Of a stretch of DNA of 64,000 nucleotides, positions 26,909 through 38,398 are shown in pieces. The position numbers and the translations under genes were made by a program. Under the pieces are notes generated by a model, which did no database searches, was not told the DNA's origin, and saw only the letters and a program-made list of their open reading frames with translations. This DNA comes from Zychaea mexicana (taxonomy: Eukaryota; Mucoromycota; Mucoromycetes; Mucorales; Lichtheimiaceae), in the NCBI RefSeq assembly GCF_025766255.1, contig NW_026516688.1, positions 248,001 through 312,000 on the forward strand. The letters are read 5' to 3'. The stretch's first letter is position 1, and every line of letters starts with the position of its first letter.

Positions 26909-29900
26909 ATGAGTAACAACAACAATAATAACGCACCAACCAACAACACAACAGGCTCAACTACAGGCAGTATAACAACTACGAGCGATGCTGGAGCCGG
27001 CATTGGTGGTGTAAACACTTCTCCTTTATCTAACACTGAGGAGCACGTTGCACACGGGAACTCCTTTGCCATTGTCGATTCGGCTCAGCGCATCAAGTCT
27101 GAACTCACTTGGTATCAGCTCGTCCATGCGGAAATTATAGGTAAGAAAACTTAAAGACGATAGGACCTATCATCAGAGGGTTGGAAAGGGGGACGGTGCT
27201 GGACTATATAGGACTGGATGGACAGACTCTTTTGCTCCTACCGAGTGTCTAATATATAATATTGCCAAATAGCGGTTACTAGCGCTATGCGCAAGAATGC
27301 CCGCTGGTCTGGTATGAATGTGAATGGATTGAATATGGGTGGTCTCGGAATGAGTATGGGATTACGCAAAGGTCAGGCAAATGCAAAAGAGCCTCATACG
27401 CGGAATCAGGTAACACACGCCTCTCGCCTTTCCCATCACATATTACGAAATTCATTATTCTAGTGGCGGGAAAAAAAGTATAATTAATGCAAATGGTTAA
27501 ATAGGAAAACCCATTAATGAAAGGATTCACCAACTTGAGAGAATACCTGGGAACTTTGGAAGGTAGTGCCTGGCATAAAAATGATAGAGGGAGAGAAAGA
27601 TTGAAGTGAATTTTTACATCTTTGGGTTTCTGATGAGAAATGGGTGGGTGTTCTTGTTCTACCTCAGATGTTAGCGAGTTGGATGCCCTGGTGTTATTGA
27701 ATCCATTCCTTGAAGTTATCCGATCTGGAAATACCACGGGTCCTATTGCAGGAACTGCTTTAGGCAGCATTGAAAAATTTCTGCATTATGGGATTGTCGG
27801 TAAGTCGAACGATGGAAATCATGACCCAGAAGATAAAGATATGCTAAATTTAGTCTATGGTGATGATTAGGTCTACAAAATCCAAGCGTTGCATTTGCCA
27901 TGAACGCACTATCTTCAGCAGCAACGCACTGTAAATTCGAAGCTTCAGATGCAGCATCAGACGAATTAGTACTACTGAGAATGTTACAAGTTCTACAAAT
28001 GGCGTTGACGAGCGAGTGTGGACAAGTTCTTAGTGATGAGGCTGTGTGCGAAATGATGGAGACAGGCTTGAGCATGTGCTGCCAGATGCGTTTGAGCGGT
28101 AAGAAACGATTCGTGTACTACTCTGGATGGAGAGAAGAGGAATTGACAGGTGTATTGACTCTTTATCAGAAATGCTACGACGATCTGCAGAGCACGTGAT
28201 GATAAATATGGTTATATCCATTTTTGAAAGGTAAGAAAAGCACAAAGCGATGGAAGGATCTACGCGAATATGAATGTTCATACGGACTATGCGAATTTGG
28301 TGGGGGGCACGAAATAGATTGAAAACGCTAGAGGAGGAATGGGTATATATTGAATCGCCAAAGGAGACGACGACCCACACAACAGTAGCAGCAGCAGCAA
28401 CAGTGGAAAAGGAGGGTCAGAAGAATAGTCATTCTCCGGCTGCACCTCACATGAGCACACCACGTACATCACCGTCACCAACACCGTCAGGTGCAAAACA
28501 GCAACAGACTGAACCATCAGAATCGCAGGATGGCGAGGCAGCAGATGGCGTCACGACTGAGTTTGGTGTGGTAGAGCGTGACAGCACCGGGGATACGAAT
28601 GATGCGGCAGCAGCGAAATCTACTGGCTCGACAGATCAGCAAAGTCAAAGTGATGACCAGGTTGTTGAGAAGGGGGCAGAAAATACCGAAAGCACAGGTA
28701 AAAAACCGTTTTTCTCATTTCATTTAGAAAGTCTACTGGTCTCTCCATGCTGATATCTAGTAGGACCAGCGCCACTGAAACCATATGGTCTGCCAGCGAT
28801 TCGGGAGCTTCTCCGCGTATTGATTTCACTTCTCAATCCACACGAACACAAACACACTGATTCAATGCGACTGATGGCTTTAAGTATCCTGAATGTCGCT
28901 TTCGAAGTTGGAGGAAAAAGTATCAGCCGATTCGAAACGCTGCGGATCCTTGTTGCGGACGAGTTTTGCAAATATTTATTCCAGGTACAGTACACAGGAA
29001 TCTAATTTCCACGTGGCACCACGCATAGAAAATAGTGATGTTTCATTGACTAACCTCTTTCCTTGAATGGACTGCCTCTTTATCTTAAATTAGCTTGCCA
29101 AGACCGACACAACTCCATTACTTACATTGACGCTACGTGTTATTTCGACAGTAATTGACACGATGCGGCCTCACTTGAAGCTTCAGCAAGAACTATTCTT
29201 ATTCTTCTTGATTGAACGCCTATCTCCAAGCAGCGGTGCAGGGAGTCGAGGTATGGTGATTGATGTGGACGAGGAAGGCACGATTTCACTGGTCCCATCA
29301 TCGACGAGTAAAGATACAGCTGCAAGTGGAGAGAAAGCAGCCGCCGCAAAAAGTCATGTTGACGTTCGCAGTGGGTCACCCAGTGTCTATGCCAGATCAG
29401 GTAAAAACAATGGATCTGAGTATGCCATGGTATCGCCTGAAGTGCGAGAGCTGCTGCTGGAATGTCTGTTACAGTGTGCAAGGATACCCACGTTCATGGT
29501 TGACCTTTGGTTCAACTATGATTGCGACCTGTCATGTGGCGATTTATTCGAGGAAATTATTCAGTTTTTGAGCAAGGTAAAAGAAACAAGACTTATATCG
29601 TTATTTGATGTGTGCGCTTTTAGGCTGACTTGGTTTATTTGATATCTCAAGAACTCGTTCCCTGATCCTCAAGGATTTTCTGGCTTTGATTCACATACTC
29701 TTTGCCTCGATACATTACTTATGTTTATCGACCAATTGGTCGAACGAATTGTACGTCTCATTCTTGCTATATGCGTGATAGGTCAATCCAAAACAAATAT
29801 ATACTAACCTCCGCATCGTTCTCTCCAGGACCATGGCACAGAGCTTAGCAACGTAATAATCCAGTTGAAGAAGGATGCGTATACTTTTCCTTCGGTGACT

Positions 29901-32514
29901 AATAAACATTTTCTCTTTACGCTTATAGGATCTGACATCATCAGATGTACTTTTAGAGCTCAAATCAAGAAAGCGACTAGTGCTCAAGGGTGCCAGTCTG
30001 TTCAATGAAAGTCCAAAGAAGGGTATCAAATTCCTCATAGGTAAGTCCTTTTCTTATTCTTATTCATGAGCAAGCTATATCACTGGGTCAGCCAACCTGA
30101 TCTTTGGCTTCCATTAGACAACGGAGTCATTGAAGCCGACAAAGACGGAGATACCACAGAAAGTCTGGCAGAATTCTTGCGATCAACTCAACAACTCAAC
30201 AAGAAGAGTCTTGGTGAATATCTTGGAAAGCCGGATAAACTTCCCTTACTACAAGTGTTTATGCGACAATTTGAATTTGCTGGTGTATGTTCCAAAAAAG
30301 ATACCCTCTCCCCTTCAAAGCACACAACTCATTTCTTTCTCTTTCAAATATTTAGAAACGTATGGATGAAGCTCTTCGCGTGGTTCTCGAAACCTTCCGT
30401 CTACCTGGTGAATCGCAGCAAATCATGCGTGTTACCGATACCTTTGCTGAAGTTTTCTTTGAGTCCAATCCTACTGAGATTGCTAATCCTGAAGCAGCTC
30501 AGTTGTTGGCCTACTCGATTATTTTGTTGAATACCGACCAGCATAATCCACAGATCAGAGTATGTTCCGCTCTATATTTTCTTTCATCGAATGAAACATG
30601 ATTCAACCAGTCTTCACTCACCAATATCTCGGTCGATTGCTATTTCTAGCGCCGTATGACTTTGGAAGATTATATGCGAAACCTGCGAGGTGTTAATGAT
30701 GGCAAGGACTTTCCCAAAGAACATTTGGTTGGTATTACTACATTACTGTTGAAAATTATAATCACTGCTGACCTGCAAATATAGCAAGAAATATATGAGT
30801 GTATCAAACACGACGAAATTGTCATGCCAGAAGAACATGAGGGACAGCTCGGATTTAATTATGCTTGGAAACAGCTATTGCAGCGATCAAAGTCATCTGG
30901 TCCATTTGTTGTCTGCGATACTGCAGCATACGACAAGAATATTTTCCAGTTGGCTTGGAAACCAGCTTTGGCTGCTATCGCCTATGGTAAGTTATTGAAC
31001 GCGCTAATAAATATACACGAGTTGCTAAACTATTCATCAATTAATGATAGCATTCGACACTGCTCAAGACGATGCCACCTTACAAAAGGCCATATCCGGC
31101 TTCCATCAATGCGCCATGCTAGCTTCCCACTTTAAGTTATATGAAGTATTCGATGCTATCGTCGTCAACTTGGCGAACATGACTGGCTTGCTGGAAGAAA
31201 GTAATTCACGCAACATGGTTCCTGATCCGATTGTGGACGTTGCCGGTCAGAAATATGTTGTAAGCCATTTGGCCGTACGATTTGGTAGAAACTACAAAGG
31301 ACAATTGGCTGCTGTTGTAGCATTTGCTGTTGTCACGCGACATGGCAACTCGATGCGAAAAGGATGGGGAAAGGTAATGACATATGTGAAGATTTTCTCA
31401 ATTAATATATGCTAATGCAAGTGTCTTGATTGATATAAATTGGGACTAGATCCTCGAGATCATTCGCAACCTATTTATCAACTCACTGTTGCCTGGCTCT
31501 ATGCTCCAAGTGGAAGATTTCTTGTCCGGAACCACAAGTATTCCGTTGAAACCTAAAACGCCCCCACCTTCCAAACAACAAAATCGTCGAGACGGATCGC
31601 TGTTATCAACACTGTCGTCCTACCTATTATCACCCTATTCTAATGATGAAGGATATAGAGCAGATCCAACAGAAGATGAAATCGAAAGCACAATGTGTGC
31701 AGTAGATTGTGTAACGGCATGCAAGCTTGAAGAACTCTTTTCAGATATGAGGTGATAATTGAATACTTCAAAAGACTGCTGCTCGGCACTATCCCTTGAT
31801 ACTAACTTTTAAAAACATCTTTGGTTTTATGAACCTATATAGCTCATTAGATCTGGACCCGCTCAAGTCTCTCTTGACATCAATGCAAGAAGTTGGATAC
31901 GACTTCAAAGCCATTGAAGAAACAAAGGGAAGTATTCCCTACAACCCAGTAACGGTCCTGTTTCTCGAATTCATGGTGACCGTTGCAGTGCGAAATCAAG
32001 AACGGATAGAAATAGTTTGGTAAGAGTCCATCTTAAAGGAAAAAATGAACGACGGAATGTGTGATAATATAAGAGATTGCAAGCTGAAAAAACAACTCAC
32101 TGTAAAATATAATTTTATATTCACTAGGCCATATGCAGTAGATTACATATTCGGTGTACTTAAGCATGCAGACAAACAGAGTGTCTTGGTCGTCGAACGA
32201 ACAGTGGTTGCCTTGTTACGACTATGCATTTGTTTCTCAGGGAAAGAACACATGCAAGAAGACATTCTCAAGTGCCTCAAGGTCCTGCGAGATTTCCCAC
32301 CAGCAGTAACCCTTGCTGTAGCCGAGCAAATGATGGCTGGTATATACAGTCTTTCGAACGCCAACTCGGAGAACCTAAAGTAAGTTGACGATAAAGAAGA
32401 GTATGAACATTGGTGAACAAATTGAACTCATCAACCGGAAAAAAAAACATCAGTAATTTGGAATTTGTAGATACAATTTTGGAAATCAAGCAGAAAGTTG
32501 CTAGTGCAATGTGA
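26909..32514 (+). CDS. GEA1: Large ARF guanine-nucleotide exchange factor, Sec7 family (GEA1/GEA2/GBF1)
   Basis: Activates ARF GTPases at the Golgi, driving COPI coat recruitment. Twenty-one exons join with consistent phases: 26909-27140, 27273-27409, 27505-27562, 27668-27799, 27871-28098, 28170-28230, 28318-28697, 28764-28984, 29094-29576, 29652-29750, 29829-29852, 29929-30040, 30118-30284, 30356-30559, 30650-30727, 30785-30986, 31051-31373, 31450-31751, 31843-32019, 32128-32379, 32454-32514; 1310 residues, close to yeast Gea1/2. The N-terminal DCB/HUS region includes [11 protein letters not shown] and [16 protein letters not shown]. Sec7 spans about 695-885, with the glutamic finger E797 in FRLPGES and [13 protein letters not shown]-terminal HDS regions follow. 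Residues Y831, S832, D839 and M849 match the brefeldin-A-sensitive set. Start: the Asn-rich MSNNNN ATG; an in-frame ATG at 26849 would add 20 residues. Exon 11 is only 24 nt; the donor after exon 18 (GTGATA) is weak. Confidence 0.93.
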
Positions 32515-33010
32515 TGTGATAGATCGATTTCCTAAAGCCCTGCCTTCTTCCCTCTATAAGACATTCTTATCATCTCCCCTTCCTCCTCTCTTTCTTTTAC
32601 CCTGTCCTTCCACAGAACAAAGCTTTCTACCGATTTACATACATCCATTTACACAACAAGAAAATTTCATTTTTATATATCATAATATAAATATATACAT
32701 TACACACACCCTTCCTACTTGTTATTATATCAATAATGGCTTATATTCTGTGCACGTTTGCTACTGATGCTGTGGAAATTTGATTGAAAGTTTGCATGCA
32801 TCTCTTAAATACAGAAACCCAATAGTATGGGTTTGAACGACTAGTTGCACCTTTTACGACAGAGGCAATACAAAATGTCTGCATGACAGTTGCACAACGA
32901 GTGAGAGGCACATCATATGCGGAGAATAATGATAAAGCAGGTTCCTTTTCCTTGGTACCTGTTTCTTAATTGAACGTCTTTCAATATAAACTCATAAATG
33001 TATTGGAACT
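32515..33010. other. Intergenic between GEA and the transporter
   Basis: CT-rich 3' UTR-like stretch at about 32528-32620, then AT-rich sequence; TATA-like tcaatataaactc at about 32981-32993 sits about 20-30 bases before the transporter ATG. Confidence 0.5.
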
Positions 33011-35467
33011 ATGCAATTGCATTCATTTGATTCCGCAGTAACACCCACAACAAGGGGATATACCCGCATCGAACAAAATGACTCTCCTGTTGAGCAACCA
33101 ACTACTGGTATAACCACAACATCAACAATAAACGACGATTTAAACAATTTTGATAATCAAGTCAATGAAGCCAGTCATCTTTTACTAAGCCCTTCAGCAC
33201 AACTAACGAGCTATGTGTATTTGCTGGTTCTTTCTGCTTGTATTGGTGGATTTCTGTTTGGCTATGACACAGGAGGTATATATGCATACTCTTTTTTGTG
33301 TGTTATTGTGATACACAGTGAGTGCTATGTCTTTTTCTGTCATTTTAAAACACTCTATTACAGTCATTTCCGGTGCGTTGCAACCTCTTAGCAGTGACTT
33401 TACAATGGACACGGCTGAAAAGGAAATAGTTGTGGGTGGAACCACTGTGGGTGCCATAGGCGGCGGACTACTTGCTGGCATAGTAAGTTTGAATCAAATG
33501 CTTTGCTATGTGCCAACCCTCAATTCATACTATTTTCGTTTTGGTTATCCTGGAAATATATTTTGTAGACAGCAGATCGGGCGGGACGAAGGGTAACGAA
33601 AAATGAATATATGATTGGCGTGATAATAAAGAAGGGGAAGGGGCTAGAATTACTTAGGCCATATTTTGTAGCCATTGGTTCTTTTGGCTTCGATTGTATT
33701 TATCATAGGTTCGCTAGTGCTTGCAGCAGCACAAAGTTATAGCGCACTGGTCACTGGGCGATTGATCGTTGGAATGGGGGTTGGTATCGCATCTATGATT
33801 GTCCCAGTCTACATCAGTAAGTGGAGAAATCATTCGCTCACGCTATCGAGGGGTGCTAGCACCTTTATACGCGTATTCTTAGCAAATATTCTTTTGGATG
33901 TTATCACATAGGTGAAGTAGCACCGAAATCGTTTCGTGGGCAGCTCGCTACCTTAAACACTCTCATGGTCACCTTCGGTCAAGTGGTTGCATATGTGGTC
34001 AACATTATCTTTGTTGACGTTCCACATGGTTGGAGACACATGTTTGCCGTAGCAGCACTTCCTGCAATTGTCCAGTGTTTGAGCAAGTATACCCAAAGAG
34101 GGCTGAATAACGAGGCGCTGCTGTTGAAACAATCCAGCTTGTTGGATCAATTGGTACAAAAACCTGGTTTTGACTAACATTTACCATCAATTCGAAAAAC
34201 AACAATTGATTATCTTATGGATAAACAGCATTGCCATTTGTTCCAGAGTCGCCGAGGTATATGGTTGCAACTGGTCAAATTGATAAAGCGAGAATTGTAG
34301 TGCGGAAGATATATGCCACCTCAACATCGGATGAATTTATTGAACAAGAACTAGCTGCTATTGAGCAGAGCGTTAAGCTTAGTGCCTCTGGATCGTTTCA
34401 AGAATTACTCTCAGCTGAAAACTTGCGACCTCTTCTGATAGGTAAGCAGCTCGTAGTCTGTTAATTTCGTATATGTGTATGCGTTTATGAGATTGCTAGA
34501 TCTCTAAATTATTCTTTTGAAACCTACGTACATGACAGCGTGTTTGTTACAAGCTGCTCAACAATTATGTGGATTCAATACAGCCATGTACTATGCAGCC
34601 ACTATCATGCAAATGGCAGGTTTCAGTAACCATGCCGATTCAACGAGTGTAGCTATTATCGTCGCTTTGACGAACATGGTGTTTACTGCAGTGGCGATCA
34701 AGCTGATTGATAGAATCGGACGCCGTCGTATGCTTATTAGCACTATGTTTACCATGATTCTTGGGCTGGTTGCACTTGGAGGTTCTTTTGCTGCACTTCA
34801 AGGTATTACGCCCAAACAAAATTCGTGCGACCTCTACGGCGACGTTTGTGCGCGTTGCATTTTGGATGATCGATGCGGATGGTCAACGGAGACGAACTCA
34901 TGTACTTCACTCGTCCTTGGCAATACTGCTTATGAATCAGAATGCCCAGCGGACAAGACAGATCGAGGCACATCAATAATCCTGTTGTTTGCGCTCTTTG
35001 TCTATGTTGGTAGTTACGCACTTGGTCTTGGATACGCTCCATGGGTAAGATTCCGCTGAATGAAGTGTATGAAATGGCAAGGCAGATGAATAATTGCTAA
35101 GAGAAAAGAAATCGTCAAGGGAATAATGATGGCACCTTTTTATGTTTGCATTGTTAGTTAATCCAAAGTGAGCTTTTTAATATGCGAGCACGCAGCCGAG
35201 CCAATGGGGTATCCACTTCTGTCAACTGGTTCTGCAATTTGCTTGTTGCTATCTCGTTTCTGTCCTTGACCAATGCATTATCTGCTGCGGGTGCATTTTG
35301 GTTTTATGCAGTTCTGTCAGTTATTTTCTGGGCATTGATCATTAGATATGTTCCTGAGGTAGCTGTCCCTCTCTATCTATGCGGCATGGTCATTTCTCTA
35401 CTAACACAAAATGTGTACTATATAGACTGCGGGAAAATCATTAGAAGAAACGGAACAATTATTTTAG
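33011..35467 (+). CDS. MFS sugar transporter family, proton/myo-inositol type with PSI-like loop
   Basis: Predicted plasma-membrane symporter, most like myo-inositol transporters. Exons 33011-33275, 33364-33482, 33569-33592, 33672-33816, 33912-34076, 34229-34441, 34539-35044, 35158-35358, 35426-35467; 559 residues. Twelve TM segments are discernible. Family motifs: GGFLFGYDTG in TM1, DRAGRR (loop 2-3), GRLIVGMGVG, PVYISEVAPKSFRG, VPESPRY, QQLCGFNTAMYY (TM7), DRIGRRR (loop 8-9), and PETAGKSLEE near the C-terminus. A ~40-residue Cys-rich insert between TM9 and TM10 (about residues 407-446, spacing C-x6-C-x2-C-x5-CGW-x7-C-x13-C) resembles the PSI domain of plant INT2-type and the extended loop of animal HMIT inositol transporters. 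The exon 5 donor (GTTTGA) is unusual but is the only one that keeps frame. Exon 3 is 24 nt. Confidence 0.9.
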
Positions 35468-35730
35468 AGAGACCTAACTCTTCCCGAGCACTCGTGTCCC
35501 AGTTGCTTTCATTTAAAAGATGTGTAAATAGTCACCATTGGATATAATTATCCACATTCCCCTCTTCATCACTTAGCTACAATATGTATCCGACTTAATA
35601 CCAACCACATCCACACGTATACACAAATATATTTGTGCAAATTACACTTGAAATCTCTTTTAACATACAAGGAACGCCCAGCGGATCCAAAGAAGACGGT
35701 ATCCATAACTTGTATTTTCCCTTTTATTTT

Positions 35731-36619
35731 TTATCTCCCATTATCATAATCCAAAGGGCTCAAGCTTCTGTCTCTGCCTCTACGGTCATTCGTCCGTCGC
35801 GAGCCGCGTGTTTCTTCGGAAGACTTTGAGAAAGCGAAATCGACCTTCAAGGTTTGATCGTAGAATGTTGTGCCGTTCGCGTCGTTGATGGCGGATTGTG
35901 CTTCCTTTAATGTCTCGTATTCGACCAGCGCGTAACCCTATATAAAATGCAACACAGTATGCAGTTCAAGTCAATATGGTGATTCTTTTTTCGTCGTTGC
36001 TGACGCCCTCTGTCGTAGTTGTTGTTGCTGTCGTTGTTTTTGACACCGTACCTTGACAAAACCAGTTCGTCTGTCGAGATTCAAGTGCAAGTTTTTGATC
36101 GTTCCGTATTCAGCGAATCGTTCTGTGAGTGATTCTTCATCAGCTTCAGGGTGAACACCACGTACAATGATGATCCATCCTTCAATTGCTACAATTTGTT
36201 GGTAATAAAGCAGTAAAAAGGTTGTGGCGCGTTTTCGTTTGCAAAGAACGTGTTGCCATAGTGAGTCTCGCTTCCTTGCTTAACTTTTGATTCGCTTCTA
36301 GTTGAGCCAACAATTCAACTCACATCGCTCAGGTGTGACACCATTGGAGACATCCATTCTAGCATCGCGTGATGCACGAGATGATTCTAATAGAACACGT
36401 AATATAGTTCCGCTGTGAGTGACTCAAATGAAACACGCATTTATTGCACTTGCAGAAATAGAAAATAGGAAACCGTACCATCGTTGCTTGTGAATCCACG
36501 GCCCTTTCTGACCGGTGCTTCTGAAGAGCAGAAAGGTGCTTAGTAAACTAGTAGAGAAAGCTACTTTATGTACGTAATCGGTTTAACAAACCTTCATCAA
36601 TGGCCATGCGATCGCCCAT
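35731..36619 (-). CDS. RBM8A: RNA-binding protein Y14/RBM8A, exon-junction-complex core subunit
   Basis: Partner of Mago in the exon junction complex, marking spliced mRNAs in the nucleus. Exons on the minus strand: 36592-36619, 36479-36520, 36324-36386, 36052-36188, 35731-35937; 158 residues. The N-terminus has KGRGFTSND as in animal Y14. A single RRM follows: [17 protein letters not shown], then [20 protein letters not shown] (RNP1-like, matching the Y14 LNLDRRTG signature) and [13 protein letters not shown]. The tail is Arg/Ser-rich (RRGRDRS). The chosen ATG is the first in the exon holding MGDRMAIDE; an upstream 12-nt segment flanked by splice sites (about 36710-36721) may be a 5' UTR microexon or extend the N-terminus. 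Retention of Y14 fits the intron-rich genome. It is divergent from GAR1. Confidence 0.93.
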
Positions 36620-36805
36620 TGTATCTTTTTTTTATGTAATAGGAGGTAGGTTGAACGTCAGCGAGCTATGTAGGCTCGCCATATATAAGCCGCTCACGTT
36701 CTTACCACAAGCGGAATCTAAAAAAATTGGAGAGTAGAGAAAAAAAAAGTTATTTTCTTTTGACATCACCTTTACACTCAAATAAAATCAGCATTCAATT
36801 TAAAA
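36620..36805. promoter_or_regulatory. Shared divergent promoter of Y14 and GAR1
   Basis: Only 186 bases separate the two start codons. The interval holds a TATA-like atatataag at about 36681-36689, a perfect 6-bp inverted repeat (gcgagc-tatgtag-gctcgc, 36661-36679) and T/A-rich tracts. It probably also contains a 5' UTR intron of Y14. Shared control is inferred from spacing. Confidence 0.55.
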
Positions 36806-37855
36806 ATGGGTCGAGGCGGATTCGGTAATCGAGGTGGCGGTCGAGGTGGCTTTCGTGGAGGTATAAATTACATTTACAAGGAGCTTGTAGGATAAAACAA
36901 CATTGAACCCGTGACGAAACGATTGACATAACTTATATTCTTTTTTGAATGTAGGCCGTGGCGGTGGCCGTGGCGGTTTCCATGGTGCTTCCCAAGGACC
37001 TCCCGACGAAGTTGTTGGTACGAAAACAGTTTTGACCTCAAGTCATATACTACATATCTAGACAGAAACGGTGGAAAAGAAGAATGCTAAAAAATTTTTC
37101 TTGGAATGACATGTGTAGCTATGGGAACGTTTATGCATGCTTGCGAAGGTGAAATGGTGTGCAAGTCGATCAACCCCAAGATCCCTTATTTCAACGCTCC
37201 TATTTTCTTGGAAAATAAGGCCCAGATCGGCAAGGTCGACGAAATCTTGGGTCCTTTGAACGAGGTTTACTTTACTGTGAAAATGCAAGAAGGCATGCAA
37301 GCCTCCTCTTTCAAGGCTGACGATAAAGTATTCATTGGCACTGACCGATTATTGCCTTTGGAACGCTTCCTGCCAAAGCCCAAGGTTCTCAACCAAGGTA
37401 AATAAGCATTTGCAAATGCAAGCTGAGAGAAAGCGGGCATTACAGAAAATATGCAGATGGGATAGTCCTTTGCTATGTGAAGGATAATGGCATTAATGTT
37501 TCTGATGGTCCCAATGTTCTGTATGATAGGCGGTAAGGCCACTGGTCTTCAAGGCAGAGTCGAAAAGCGCGGTGGAGGCCGCGGTGGTCGCGGTGGTTTT
37601 GGAGGCGGCCGTGGCGGTGCTCCCCGTGGCCGAGGCGGTTTTGGAGGCGGCCGTGGCGGCTTCGGTGGTGACCGTGGAGGCCGTGGCGGTGGCCGTGGCG
37701 GTTTCGGTGGTGATCGTGGCGGCCGTGGCGGCTTCGGTGGTGACCGTGGAGGCCGTGGCGGTGGCCGCGGTGGTTTCGGTGGCGATCGCGGAGGCCGTGG
37801 CCGTGGTGGATTCGGTGGTGGCCGTGGTGGTCGCGGCGGTTTCGGTCAGCGATAA
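36806..37855 (+). CDS. GAR1: H/ACA snoRNP pseudouridylation complex protein GAR1
   Basis: Subunit of nucleolar H/ACA snoRNPs that bind the Cbf5 pseudouridine synthase in rRNA modification. Exons 36806-36860, 36955-37017, 37119-37397, 37530-37855; 240 residues. Two RGG/GAR domains flank the Gar1 core: residues 1-33 ([13 protein letters not shown]) and about 150-240 (many [11 protein letters not shown] repeats, ending FGQR). The core has [50 protein letters not shown] and [13 protein letters not shown], which are the family's signature stretches. The length is near yeast Gar1 (205). The start is the first ATG, immediately giving MGRGGFG. The repetitive 3' exon (37565-37850) is prone to copy-number slippage. 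Confidence 0.96.
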
Positions 37856-38398
37856 ATGTCATTGCTCTTTCACACATTTGATTCTGTAAATATACATGAT
37901 TTAACCGAAACGATTCATTAAATGCCTATCCCTTTCTTTTCCTTTTCATTGCCGCTGAAGCATCATCATTTTCATCAATAGTATTAAAAAATAAAACTTG
38001 TTTTGTATGTGTTTTGACCTATTATATCAATCTGATTACTGTAGAGAGTGAGGTTGTAGCTAATAGTAGTTTATAGTTGTTCAAAGACAGTAAAACGGTG
38101 TAAAATGCTCGGTGTCTCGGCGTACTTTGTAGTAATAAAAATCCAGCTGTCATATTTTGCTAAGAAAGGTCTTGCTATATAGCAATACGATATATACTGT
38201 TATATGTGGGTGATAGGTCCTTCGAAGAATGATTGCACCAAACAATGCTGGGACGGTGAATGCAACTGACAACCGATTTTGATGGTGACTTTTGACTTGG
38301 AAATCATTTCGCGTGGTATTTATTTTTTTTCGCGTTCACGCGTTCCTACCCCCTTTCCCCTTTCTTTACACAAACCACGCATAATATATAAAGAAAAT
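37856..38398. other. Intergenic between GAR1 and the MT-A70 gene
   Basis: GAR1 3' UTR with AATAAA at about 37990-37995, then the methyltransferase promoter; an in-frame ATG at 38279 precedes the chosen start but lies in low-complexity TTT/CCC sequence. A TATA-like aatatataaag lies at 38383-38393. Confidence 0.5.

Noticed and set aside
37473..37877. Minus-strand His/Arg/Gly-rich frame and plus-strand Ala/Val-rich frame over GAR1
   Set aside because: Both arise from the GGT/GGC/CGT repeat of the RGG domain read in other frames.
38279..38398. Upstream in-frame ATG extending the methyltransferase by 40 residues
   Set aside because: The extension is Phe/Pro-rich translation of promoter-like sequence with a TATA-like element inside; the ATG at 38399 gives an acidic start typical for the protein.
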